Positions 9,214 through 18,299 of a stretch of 64,000 nucleotides of DNA are shown here, in pieces. Under the pieces are notes generated by a model, which ran no database searches, was not told the origin of the DNA, and saw only the letters and a list, made by a program, of their open reading frames with translations. Each line of letters begins with the position of its first letter. Position 1 is the first letter of the stretch. This DNA is from Pichia kudriavzevii (lineage: Eukaryota; Ascomycota; Pichiomycetes; Pichiales; Pichiaceae): assembly GCF_003054445.1 (NCBI RefSeq), contig NC_042509.1, forward strand, positions 558,001 to 622,000, given 5' to 3'. A program made the position numbers and the translations under genes.

Positions 9214-9870
9214 ATGGAATGTTATAGCCAAATAGGGGAGGTAAAAAATGTGTAAGCAGGACGTAAATGCAATTAGAAAAAAATAAAAACAACCAAAAGC
9301 AGGGCTCTATTGTTATGATATTGCAACTGAACTATAGTTTATGATAAACGATCAGATACGATGAAATACTGGATTTTATAGTGGGTGCTTCTCGATGCCC
9401 CTTGTGTCTATAACAATAAATTCTGTGGATATAGACACCAACTGAGTTTTGTGAATAGTAGCAATCTATGGCTTCCCCCAAAAAAAAAAATTGAAAGATG
9501 ATAATCGTATCAACAAACTGCAGTTGAGTAATCGGTATCTGATTATGATTAATTATCTCTTGGTGTTAAGCAAAGACACAGAGGAAGAATGTGCAGATGG
9601 GAGTAAATAACTTTCTCTGTAATACTGTTGGTATGCGACAGATAATGAAGTAATCCTTCCCTGCTGTTCCACTACAATCGTGGCTTTTTCCTGAAAGAAA
9701 AGGTTTGCCGTTGATGTACAGAAACAGGTGCTAGACAATGGATTGGATGAATTTCCAGAAAGTGGAAAATGTGCGGATATTTTTCCTAAATGAATATTGG
9801 TGTAGTTTATTTGGAACACAGTTATATTATTTTTACGTGTCTCTCCAGAGAAAAAGGACAAACACCAAGA
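9214..9870. other. 657-bp divergent promoter, NGR1 and AME1-like gene
   Basis: Two genes diverge from this region. It has a C4 run followed by an A11 tract near 9477-9491 and AT-rich DNA either side. The plus frame of the AME1-like gene is open back to an ATG at 9790, but that extension does not resemble the family. No RNA gene seen. Confidence 0.6.
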
Positions 9871-11016
9871 ATGAACGTTAACAGAGACGTCAAGCGGATC
9901 CAAAGAAGGAGGGGGGTATCTCAAAGAAATTTGGATTTGGATGATCTAGTTTTAAGCCTGCCACCACCCAATTTGTCTGAAGTAACTTTATCTGAATCCG
10001 ATGGTGAGCAAGAAGCACGAGGCGATGCTATCTCTGACTTTGATCAACATTCTGAATCAGATAATGAGGATGATAATATTCAAGATTCTAGTGGAAGTGA
10101 ACGTGAAAACTGGAATAATAAAGACGGCTACCGGAATGGTAGGAATGGGCATAATGGTATTAAGGACTATGAAAACAAAACTGACGATCAAAGTTTACAC
10201 GCCAACAATATTCCAAATCTAGTACCACCCCCAGCAGCTATATCTGCAATTATGGAAAGTGAAAGTAGAATTATACAGCAACACCAAGTGATAGCAAGAG
10301 AAAGATCTAGGATGAGACAAGAAGAGAGAAAACTAGCACGGCAGAAAGCAAAGGTCGGTAAGCATACTTCTAAAAGGGCGCTTATTCAGTCAAAGTCAAT
10401 TAAGATTAAATATAGGAGAATACCCAGTAATAAAAACAAGCTTATATACGTTGACGTGATTGCACAAATGCTAAAAGATTACATCAAAGATAAGAATGTA
10501 TTGCAAAAATACACCGAAAGAGTAAAAGAGTTAAAGAAAACGCTCAAAAAAAGAGGCAGAAGGGAGAGTGATAAAACCATTGAATCGAATTGTAGGGAAA
10601 TTTTGAACGATTATTACCAAAGAACAGATGAATATTTTGGAAGTTTAATTGATTTGCGACTTTCCAACTCCCTAATAAAGAATGATCTTAACAAAATCAA
10701 CCAAGAGAAAAACATGTTGCGACTTCAAATATTTGATCTACGACAGGAAAGGAATCTGATTGGCGTAGAAATGAAACAAGTCCGTAATGAGTTCAAAACG
10801 ATCAGAGCCAGCTATTCTGAAAATGAGAAGCTATATAAAGATCTTATTTCGCTGAAGGAAAAGGGCACTATTGGGGGTGAATCGAATAATGTAATGGACT
10901 CCGTAAGACATAAATTGAATAAATTAGAAAGCATGGTTGATTCGAAACTTCAGCTTCTGCAAAACTTGAAGACTGTCAATGAACTATTACGAGAAAAAGT
11001 AGACAAGACAGAGTAG
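9871..11016 (+). CDS. AME1: Ame1/CENP-U-like inner kinetochore subunit
   Basis: Probable Ame1, the COMA/CENP-U subunit that binds Okp1 and docks the Mtw1 complex. From the ATG at 9871 it has 381 residues (S. cerevisiae: 324). The N-terminus (RDVKRIQRRRGVSQRNLDLDDL) follows the pattern of the yeast Ame1 Mtw1-binding motif RDTKLAFRLRGSHSRR...DD. An acidic, asparagine-rich linker runs over residues about 45-115. The C-terminal half is helical coiled coil: YVDVIAQMLKDYI aligns with the TIDVLSSLFINLF block of Ame1, followed by two long heptad stretches. An upstream in-frame ATG at 9790 would add 27 residues before this motif and is less likely. Sequence identity is low, as is usual for kinetochore proteins, so this rests on pattern and length. 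Confidence 0.65.
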   Translation: MNVNRDVKRIQRRRGVSQRNLDLDDLVLSLPPPNLSEVTLSESDGEQEARGDAISDFDQHSESDNEDDNIQDSSGSERENWNNKDGYRNGRNGHNGIKDYENKTDDQSLHANNIPNLVPPPAAISAIMESESRIIQQHQVIARERSRMRQEERKLARQKAKVGKHTSKRALIQSKSIKIKYRRIPSNKNKLIYVDVIAQMLKDYIKDKNVLQKYTERVKELKKTLKKRGRRESDKTIESNCREILNDYYQRTDEYFGSLIDLRLSNSLIKNDLNKINQEKNMLRLQIFDLRQERNLIGVEMKQVRNEFKTIRASYSENEKLYKDLISLKEKGTIGGESNNVMDSVRHKLNKLESMVDSKLQLLQNLKTVNELLREKVDKTE

Positions 11017-11203
11017 CACGTATGTCTATCCTATAGTATTCATCTAAAGTATTACTTGATTAGGTGTCGATGGTTTGTACAATTGTAAAACTTATAATAG
11101 GGAATATACAATATATTGGCTATGGATAATGTGGGAGAGAGGAAGTGCAATGGATAAATGGTGACGATTCTTACTATCAACCGTTTCTTTCATGCATCCG
11201 TCT

Positions 11204-11617
11204 TTATAAATCGTCTGCAATTAATGCAGCAATCATTCTGTAAAGATAGAAGAAGAACATAAGTAGGAAGAAGGCCAATTTGATAAAAGATTCTTTCTTG
11301 TGTTTGGATAAAGTTCTAAAGATTTCGGTTGCATCCAACAAGTAGTTCTTGGTGTAAATTTTGTTTGCATTGTAGGCTAATAAAGGTAAGTTCAAGAGAA
11401 AAACAAACCAGTAACCGTGTAAAATAAATAGAATGGACAAAACACCATGGACAGCTGCCTTTGGAATCATGAACTTGTTCAACTTATTGCACAATTCAAT
11501 TGGATTGATATAATCGCACTCCAAATCAGAGTATGAAATTGAGAAGTAGACCTCACAGAAGAGAGAGAGGGCATTGACAATAACAGCAAGAATAAACAAA
11601 AATATTTCTCCAAACAT
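11204..11617 (-). CDS. ERV14: Cornichon-family COPII cargo receptor Erv14
   Basis: Erv14 sorts many membrane proteins into COPII vesicles at the ER. From the ATG at 11617 the protein has 137 residues, close to yeast Erv14 (138). It starts with a hydrophobic segment ([12 protein letters not shown]), then [17 protein letters not shown], the cornichon signature. A second hydrophobic segment follows ([16 protein letters not shown]), then [19 protein letters not shown], the cytosolic loop needed for COPII binding, and a last membrane segment. An in-frame extension of 42 codons upstream, which starts with ATG at 11743, has no counterpart in the family. Identification is secure. Confidence 0.95.
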   Translation of the reverse strand: MFGEIFLFILAVIVNALSLFCEVYFSISYSDLECDYINPIELCNKLNKFMIPKAAVHGVLSILFILHGYWFVFLLNLPLLAYNANKIYTKNYLLDATEIFRTLSKHKKESFIKLAFFLLMFFFYLYRMIAALIADDL

Positions 11618-13625
11618 TATGACGACGATGTGATGTAACGCTCTGTTAAGTTGTACAGTGTTGTGTTGTTCTAAATTATCACAATTGACGATGTACTTGA
11701 TCACCAAGTACTCTTCCCTCTCAAACGCACAATTTTTTCCCACTTCTTCTACTTCAATAGAGGTTCAAAGTTCGAGCAGTTTCTATCTCAAATTGATGGG
11801 AATTCGCGGTGCTAAACATTTCATGCATTTCCCCGTGCATTAATTTCTACTGTACCTTGGAATGCCCATCTATTTCACCTAAACACACCGTTTACTTCCA
11901 AAGTCAATAGAAACACAGTGAAGGGCAACTTAACAATTGGCTTTTCTTTTGCGTTGGTAAAGGTTGTAGATGTAGGAGGCTTTCTGCAAAGCTGGTATGA
12001 ACATGCAAAAAAAAAAAGCAAGTTGGATGTTGCCGTTATGAGTAGCAATCATAAAAGGTTGCTTGGTTTGATGAACTCTCAGTCAGACGATCCTGTAAGC
12101 TGCACATTACCAAAATGTGAAAAAAAAATTGTCATTGGTTCCAATAATTGGGCTTAACAAATGAAATATTCTTTGAGTATCTGTAAGATTGGAGAATAGT
12201 GGTGAAAACAACTGGGGTGCAACGAGTATTGAAGTTTTTCTTGAGGTGCTAGAGATGATATAGTCTGCTATGTGTAGTAGTGGCATATACTTTTACATTG
12301 CGTTTTCCCTTTGATCTTCGAAGATTATGCTACCTTCATTGCCGAAGACTGCGTTCATTTTTTTCGCATATTATTCGATTTATATGAGTCAAGGTCCTCG
12401 TTTATTCCCTTGTGAGAGTTTATACTGGTCCTTGTTGGGATACTGCTCTTACACTAAATTCAATCACTTTTGGAATCGGAAGCAGGTCTCAATTCTTGTC
12501 TCCAAATAAAGATAGTTTGGGAGCAAACACCGACAAACTTATAAAGCACCGTAATAATTTCATTACCATATACACTTTCCATTTTTTTTTTCGAACAAAA
12601 CATAAACCATCCTACTAAAATTATCAACACCATCTAAAAAAAATTGTAGCTTGGATATGTCAAAAATTCTTTTGTAATTTTACGTTGTCTTGGCAAACTT
12701 TTTTGTGACATTGGTTTCATATTTTTTTTTTCTCTAAAGAAATTGCGAAGTGAAGAGGGCTTTCTTTGGTTAACATGAAAAAGGTCTAGGTAGAATTTCT
12801 TGTTTTACGGTCAACCTATCGCCTGTGTATATAACTCTATGTTCTCTTCTTAAGTTGAAGATCGATTTAAACATCGCTCTTTTCTTTCTAGAAAATTCAG
12901 TTTAGAAGCTCAAAAATTTAAACTATTCATTCTAATTTCAACAAACGTTCATAGGGCATATATTCTCTAAAAAGAGCAAAGTTTGGTTTAGTCGTTTTTT
13001 AAACCTTTTTGCTTCTCTGTTTACCTTGTGTGTACCTGAAAGCTGTCTTTTGAACCCTCCCCTTGTTTATAGCTTTTTTTTAGGATTGGTTGGATGATAC
13101 TGTAAACACTTTTGTTTAGTCAGCTTATTCTTGAATGTATGCATAGGGGATTTAACTATCCCTTTCCCAGCCACATTCTGAATATGTTTTGTATATTTGT
13201 CTTTTTTTTTGTTTTGAACAAAAATACGTAACAGCCTCACCTTGTAGAAAATATTTGAACAATGATGTAAAACTATGAATTGAATCTTAGAGAAGGGCAT
13301 AAGAATTCCTTACAAATAACATCAACTAATGAAATATAATTAAACCAGCCCAAAAAAATTCAGTTTTATGAATAACCAATTTGAATTATTTTGCGGTATT
13401 TTCATTTGCAAAATAATAGTGGTTTTCGAATAATATTATAATTGTAATACTCTGAATTAAATATTTTGTCATAAATAAAAAGGTGCACAATTGCTTTAGA
13501 ATTCATATTTATACAATGGTTAAGAAGAAAGATGTTCTTTTGTTTCATATAATGATTAAATAGTGAGCAGGCATCAGATATCTACAAACAACATATAAAT
13601 CCATAAAAGTTTAATTTCAAGAAAA
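11618..13625. other. 2-kb gene-poor gap between ERV14 and tRNA-Lys
   Basis: I see no convincing gene in these 2008 bp. Open frames of 60-79 codons occur (for instance 11918-12157 plus and 13067-13300 minus) but lack domains, and some lack an ATG. The DNA is rich in T and A tracts (12577-12593, 12722-12733, 13072-13081, 13201-13212). TATATAA at 12827-12833 followed by pyrimidine-rich DNA looks promoter-like on the plus strand, yet no coding frame follows. An untranslated RNA is possible; I recognise no snRNA, SRP RNA or RNase P RNA. Confidence 0.55.
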
Positions 13626-13723
13626 GCCTGGTTAGCTCAATCGGTAGAGCGTTTGACTCTTAAGATTTCTTCTGTTAAGGAAGTGCAATTAAAAGGCTGC
13701 GGGTTCGAGCCCCGCATCGGGCT
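13626..13723 (+). tRNA. tRNA-Lys(CUU) with a 25-nt intron
   Basis: The cloverleaf folds by eye. The acceptor stem GCCTGGT pairs with ATCGGGC (13716-13722) and the discriminator is T at 13723. The D arm is GCTC/GAGC. The anticodon stem TTTGA pairs with TTAAA, and the loop CTCTTA+A has anticodon CTT at 13659-13661. The T arm is GCGGG-TTCGAGC-CCCGC. A 25-nt intron (13663-13687) sits one base 3' of the anticodon, the standard nuclear position. In S. cerevisiae the tRNA-Lys(CUU) genes have no intron whereas the UUU isoacceptor does, so the intron on this isoacceptor is noteworthy. Confidence 0.93.
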
Positions 13724-13821
13724 CAGTTCTTTTTTGCTTTTTCAAATTGTTTATCTGCTTTTTTATTCCTATCAGAACCAAAGGAATTCTAACTATCAAC
13801 ATCATTATCATCAAATTGTTG

Positions 13822-14510
13822 ATGTCGTTGGTGAACAAGCAACGGATCCCACAGGGATATTATCTTGGAGTCAATCCTAAAGATAGACTTCTTATTAACG
13901 ATATATTGGAGACAACTAAGTTAGACGAATTTCAGCAAGTTGGAGTTATTGAGCTTGGATCAGGTAAGGGCTACATCAGCCGCATCATTTCATCACACTA
14001 TAAGATACCTATAGCATCATTTCATCACACTATAAGATACCTATATTTTGCGTCGATTCAATAAGGGAACGACTGGCATCTAGTATGAGAGTACAGCAAC
14101 TGATAAATGATGACAAGGTTCTCGAATATGCCAATAAAGCCGCTGGAACTTTCAATATGTTTAATTACCAGAATGAGATCCGGAGTAGAGACGATTTTCT
14201 GGAGATCTGGTATCAGGCAATGGCGTTACAACAGTTCAAAGAGGTCAAGACCGTCGTAATACTTGGAGTTAAGCTCTGTGGGGATTTCTTCTACAACATG
14301 GTCGACTGGATTGCCGAGACCCGAGCATTAATGGAAGGTTTCCGAGTTGAGATTGTGGTGGTTCCCTGTTGTCTACACAAGAGTATACGTAGCATTAATC
14401 TTGATCCTGTCCAGGAGATGGCTAGGTATGCCCATACCCTCTCTGATAGGGTTGATGTTTTGCCTACAACCTCTTCCTCATACAAGATTATCCGTTTCAA
14501 GCTCAGATGA
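13822..14510 (+). pseudogene. TRM13/METTL25-like methyltransferase gene, frameshifted by a 32-bp duplication
   Basis: This host gene encodes a small SAM-dependent methyltransferase. The first part from the ATG at 13822 has the SAM motif VIELGSGKGYIS (residues 42-53). An exact 32-bp tandem duplication at 13982-14045 then shifts the frame, and translation stops at 14062-14064. The second part, open from about 14046 to the stop at 14508-14510, carries VKLCGDFF and VVVPCCLHKS, like the (K/H)xCG and CCxH motifs of the TRM13/METTL25 group. The upstream frame joins the downstream one directly if only one copy of the repeat is counted, giving 218 residues. The start lies only 98 bp after tRNA-Lys. 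Either the allele is broken or the extra copy is an assembly artefact. The target RNA or protein is unknown. Confidence 0.75.
13982..14045. repeat. Exact 32-bp tandem duplication (2 copies)
   Basis: Two perfect 32-bp copies abut (13982-14013 and 14014-14045), each starting GCATCATTTCATC. 32 is not a multiple of three, so the second copy shifts the methyltransferase frame. The repeat contains no GT dinucleotide, so it cannot be read as a GT-AG intron. The lack of any mismatch suggests a very recent event or an assembly error. Confidence 0.95.
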
Positions 14511-15063
14511 GCAGCTGCTCAATTAGGAAAGAGACAATTGCCTAATCTGGAAGACGTGAGAATATTAGATTTATGTTTTGTTTTCGTTCGCTTTTGCCTC
14601 AGATTGTGGCTACACATGGAGACTCACAAAAAAAAGTTGGGGAGCCGAGGCCGGATGTGGAAAAAGGTAAACACGGGCAGTTCAACATTGAGAGCAGAAA
14701 ACACAGGGTTATTTCGGAACTCAACATGCCACTAGAGGATGCAGCGAGTCGCTAGGAGTACCATGTTGCTCACAGACCCCCTCGTTGAAGAGAGAAGGGT
14801 TGTAATCTCAAGCAAAATAGGGGAAAGAGGGGATGAGACCGGAATGTTTACATCGGATAGTGGAGATTGGGAATGCCCGGATATGTTTGCTGGAAAGTGT
14901 CATATTGGGATTTTTTTACTTTAAATGAGAAAGTTTATTTTCAATATTGGAAATTGCTTCTTGGACCATTTCTTCAAACCTTCTTTATTGGATTGACATC
15001 TTTTTCTTTCTCCTGGGTTCTGACTCTGTTGAATACTTGTTTCAACTTGCTGTCTCAACGGCA
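14511..15063. other. 553-bp intergenic region, promoter of the phospholipase B gene
   Basis: The region holds several short overlapping open frames of about 60 codons without domains; I take them as chance. T-rich and pyrimidine-rich DNA precedes the ATG at 15064. The long frame of the next gene is open from a TTG at 14947, but this extension would bury the signal peptide. No RNA gene seen. Confidence 0.55.
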
Positions 15064-17025
15064 ATGTTCCCAATCACTACCTTATTTGCGTTGGCAGCTA
15101 CTGCTTCCGCTGCTATTTTCAACGATACAGATATCACATATGCTCCATATGAGGGCTATTGCCCATCGTATAACTCTTCAGCAATTTACAACACCACTAC
15201 TCATGAAGGTTATATCCGTTCAAACTATTTGATTTCTCAGGATGAGTATTCTTATATTTCTGCCAGGAAAGTCAAAACTACCGATAAGTTGATTTCCTTT
15301 TTGGATAACTTGGAAATTCCAGATTACAATGGAACATCTTTTGCTAACTATTTCAACGACTTGAACCAGACTGGTATCAACATTGGTCTTTCATTCTCCG
15401 GAGGTGGGTTCAGAGCCTTATTTAACGGTGCAGGTGAAATCATGGCGCTAGACTCAAGAACTACGGGTAACTCCACCTTAAAAGGTTTGCTTGATGCTTC
15501 CACTTATATTTCAGGTATTTCCGGCGGTTCCATCATGGTGAATACATTAGTTTTCAACAACTGGACTTCGGTTGAAGATATTGTCTATTCGAACGAAACT
15601 TCAATTTGGAATACAACTGCCCCACCAGTTTCAACAGAAATTTCGTTTTGGTTGAATTTAATCTCTCAAGTCGAGCCTAAAAAGGAAGCTGGTTATGAAA
15701 TTACCTTAGCTGATTTATATGGTAGAATCTTATCCAAATACATGTTTGAAAAAGATTATGACGATTACGGTATCAATACCCTTTACTCAGATGTTCCATA
15801 TATTGAGGCATTCCAAGATTACGATATGCCATTCCCAATTATTGCTGCCTCCGGTAACGTCAACAATAACATGAGCGCTTATACTCCAAATCTCTTTGAA
15901 ATTACCCCTTATGAGTTTGGTTCCTTTTCCCCATTGGTTGGCGGTTTCATTCCAATTGATATTTTGGGCACTCAATTTGATGCTGGTATGCCAAACTCTT
16001 CTTACGATTGTACTTATGAATTCGATAATGTTGGTTGGTTAACAGCGGCTTCATCTAATATTTTAGTTGCTTTCCAGGAATCTTTGGTTGCTGCACTTAG
16101 CGGTAATTCTACAGCAAGCACCATCGATGTTGTTGGTACTAATGTTTCTGTTTCATACGTCGAGACATTAGTTGGTCTAGTCAATAAGAACGTCAATGAT
16201 ACTCTATTTGCAGTTGTTGATAACCCATTCTTTAACTCCTCATTATCATCCAATGACTCCGATATTCCATATGGTGATCTCTTGAAGCTAATTGATGGTG
16301 GTTATTCCGAAGTTATTCCACTTGACCCTGTTTTAGTACCTTCTAGAGAAGTCGATGTTGTTTTTGCCTTTGACAATTCAGGTTCAGATGAAACCGACAA
16401 CTACCCAGATGGTGATTCCTTATTTGCAACTGAGGAAAGATGGGCTGAAGCATTCCCAGATGACGTTTTCTACGCATTGCCAAATTCAACTGAAGAGTTT
16501 GTTGAATTAGGTTTGAACAAAAGACCGGTATTCTTTGGTTGTAACGGTTCCTCATTGGTCACTGATCAATATAACCCTAATGCAACTGTTGAGTTCAATG
16601 TCATGAAGCCATTACTAGTTTACATTCCAAACTATAACGCATCCGCAAACTCAAACATCACAGGTTTCCAATTAACTTACGAAGAGAGAAATGCAATTGT
16701 TGAAAACGGTTTTGATATTGTTCAAAATGACGATGATGAAGATTTCGCACAATGTGTTGGTTGTGCAATCATCCGTAGAAGTGAAGAAAGAGCGGGTATT
16801 GAGATCTCTCCATTCTGTGCTAAATGTTTCAACAGATATTGTTTTGAATCTCTATCAGATGAACAGTACGATAACTCTACCATCTCTGAAGTTATTCCAA
16901 CCTCGATTTACTCTTCTTCTGCTTTACCAAGCAAATTATCTTCTTTACTAACCAGATCCACAAATTCTGTTAGTTTTCCAACAACTTTCTCAAAACCTAC
17001 TCATACTTCTACCACATCAGTCTAA
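15064..17025 (+). CDS. Secreted lysophospholipase/phospholipase B
   Basis: A fungal phospholipase B (cPLA2-like catalytic domain) that removes acyl chains from phospholipids outside the plasma membrane. From the ATG at 15064 there are 653 residues. A signal peptide is clear (MFPITTLFALAATASA). The nucleophile serine is in FSGGGFRALFNGAGE near residue 123, and the catalytic aspartate motif FDNSGSDETDNYPDG lies near residue 440. Asn-X-Ser/Thr sites are many. A Cys-rich C-terminal part (CVGCAII...CAKCFNRYC) fits the family. The end is Ser/Thr-rich (HTSTTSV) with no hydrophobic tail, so unlike GPI-anchored Plb1-3 of S. cerevisiae it should be released. Codon use looks biased toward preferred yeast codons, suggesting strong expression. 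Confidence 0.93.
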   Translation: MFPITTLFALAATASAAIFNDTDITYAPYEGYCPSYNSSAIYNTTTHEGYIRSNYLISQDEYSYISARKVKTTDKLISFLDNLEIPDYNGTSFANYFNDLNQTGINIGLSFSGGGFRALFNGAGEIMALDSRTTGNSTLKGLLDASTYISGISGGSIMVNTLVFNNWTSVEDIVYSNETSIWNTTAPPVSTEISFWLNLISQVEPKKEAGYEITLADLYGRILSKYMFEKDYDDYGINTLYSDVPYIEAFQDYDMPFPIIAASGNVNNNMSAYTPNLFEITPYEFGSFSPLVGGFIPIDILGTQFDAGMPNSSYDCTYEFDNVGWLTAASSNILVAFQESLVAALSGNSTASTIDVVGTNVSVSYVETLVGLVNKNVNDTLFAVVDNPFFNSSLSSNDSDIPYGDLLKLIDGGYSEVIPLDPVLVPSREVDVVFAFDNSGSDETDNYPDGDSLFATEERWAEAFPDDVFYALPNSTEEFVELGLNKRPVFFGCNGSSLVTDQYNPNATVEFNVMKPLLVYIPNYNASANSNITGFQLTYEERNAIVENGFDIVQNDDDEDFAQCVGCAIIRRSEERAGIEISPFCAKCFNRYCFESLSDEQYDNSTISEVIPTSIYSSSALPSKLSSLLTRSTNSVSFPTTFSKPTHTSTTSV

Positions 17026-17177
17026 AGAAGTAATATGATACCTAACTTTAAGTTTCTATGACGTTTCCTCATTTAATTTTTTGATTTACCCCACTTTTCT
17101 TTTCTCCAAAGTTTTTATTATTTGTTATAACAAAGTAATGATATAAACATTTATACATCTATTAAACCTTTTACTTT

Positions 17178-18245
17178 CTAATTACTGTACTTGATTTTCC
17201 AGGATTCCAACCATTTTACTTTCTTTTCATCATTGTTGTTGAGGATTTTGACTATTTCAAAAATTTGGTTAATTTCCTTGGTTAATTTATCAGATGCCTT
17301 TTTAGCATTCTCCAAATCCATGTCATATACTATTGAAGCAACCAGATCATCAACATATTCGTTAACCTTCAGCTGCTTTTCATGGAACAAATCAATATTT
17401 TTAGAGAATTTTTTTGTGTATTTACTTGCCGGAATAGACCTGTCAAGTAAGGAGAGAAGAAGTTTCACAAGTTGGATTTTCGGACTCCAGGTTTCACCAT
17501 ATTTGATTATTGCTTCAGGAACATCTTCATCTTCATCTTCATCTCCACTTTCATCCTCATCTCCATTGTTGCTGGTTTGAATCTTATCGTCATCACCATC
17601 AAAATTGTCGCTGAAATCATCAAGATTAAATGCATCACCAACCATTGGATCCAATAACCATTCTTTTAGCTCTTCGCTTGCATCAAGAACCAATGAACTA
17701 GAGCTCTTCAGCTTCCCACGCAATATTCCACTTGAACCGATCTTTGCATTTTTGCTGATATTTTCACATTTTTCCCATACTATACCCACACCAATTAGCC
17801 TTTCATCAGTTTTATCATCTTTGAGAACATCTTCGGTATCGATCAACTTACCCAATTCTTCAACCAAGTAAAATGCAGACTCTATAATAGATGCAGTATT
17901 GTATGATAGTTCATTGATGAATAAGTTTGAATAACTTTCAGTGGAATTTTTCAATTGGTTTAGAATCGATATTAAGAATTTGATGTATTTGAAGAAAGAG
18001 TCGAGTTCTTGGAAACACGTATTATAAGTAGTGGCTGCGATAGGAGGCTTGAAAACAAGTCCCAATTTCGTTGCATGGGCGCTGATTAATGATGATAATT
18101 TGGAAATCTCAAGTAACGGATCTTTAACATTTGCCGGTTGTAGTAACCCAGAGGTGGAATTCAAATTATTGAGTGTGGACTGTAACTGTTGCAAAGTTGA
18201 AGAAATGGAAGCAATGTGTTCCTTCAGCTCTTCAGAAGTAGGCAT
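17178..18245 (-). CDS. GCIP-domain (cyclin-D1-binding protein 1-like) protein
   Basis: The 355-residue helical protein resembles the GCIP/CCNDBP1 family, whose yeast role is unclear. The most telling block is GVGIVWEKCENISKNAK near residue 151, like the family motif aGlVWeacd. It is followed by LDASEELKEWLLDP. An acidic linker (DEDESGDEDEDEDVPEA) lies at residues about 222-245. The C-terminal half is helical with no catalytic motif. The start is the ATG at 18245. It is convergent with the phospholipase gene (152 bp apart) and lies 54 bp downstream in sequence of the next minus-strand gene's end. The family call is moderate. Confidence 0.55.
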   Translation of the reverse strand: MPTSEELKEHIASISSTLQQLQSTLNNLNSTSGLLQPANVKDPLLEISKLSSLISAHATKLGLVFKPPIAATTYNTCFQELDSFFKYIKFLISILNQLKNSTESYSNLFINELSYNTASIIESAFYLVEELGKLIDTEDVLKDDKTDERLIGVGIVWEKCENISKNAKIGSSGILRGKLKSSSSLVLDASEELKEWLLDPMVGDAFNLDDFSDNFDGDDDKIQTSNNGDEDESGDEDEDEDVPEAIIKYGETWSPKIQLVKLLLSLLDRSIPASKYTKKFSKNIDLFHEKQLKVNEYVDDLVASIVYDMDLENAKKASDKLTKEINQIFEIVKILNNNDEKKVKWLESWKIKYSN

Positions 18246-18299
18246 AGCGAATATTTCTGGAGACTCTAAATTACTTTATGTCTAAAAAGTGGTGAATGT

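Noticed and set aside
9790-9870. Upstream in-frame ATG extending the AME1-like gene by 27 residues
   Set aside because: The extension does not resemble Ame1, whereas the Mtw1-binding type N-terminus starts at the second ATG (9871).
11918-12157. 79-codon plus-strand frame
   Set aside because: Starts with GTG, runs through an A9 tract, has no domain or codon bias.
13067-13300. 77-codon minus-strand frame with an ATG
   Set aside because: Composition follows the AT-rich gap (Lys/Asn/Phe), no domain, no conserved feature visible.
13982-14045. Reading the 32-bp extra copy as a tiny intron
   Set aside because: The repeat has no GT dinucleotide, so no GT-AG splice could remove one unit.
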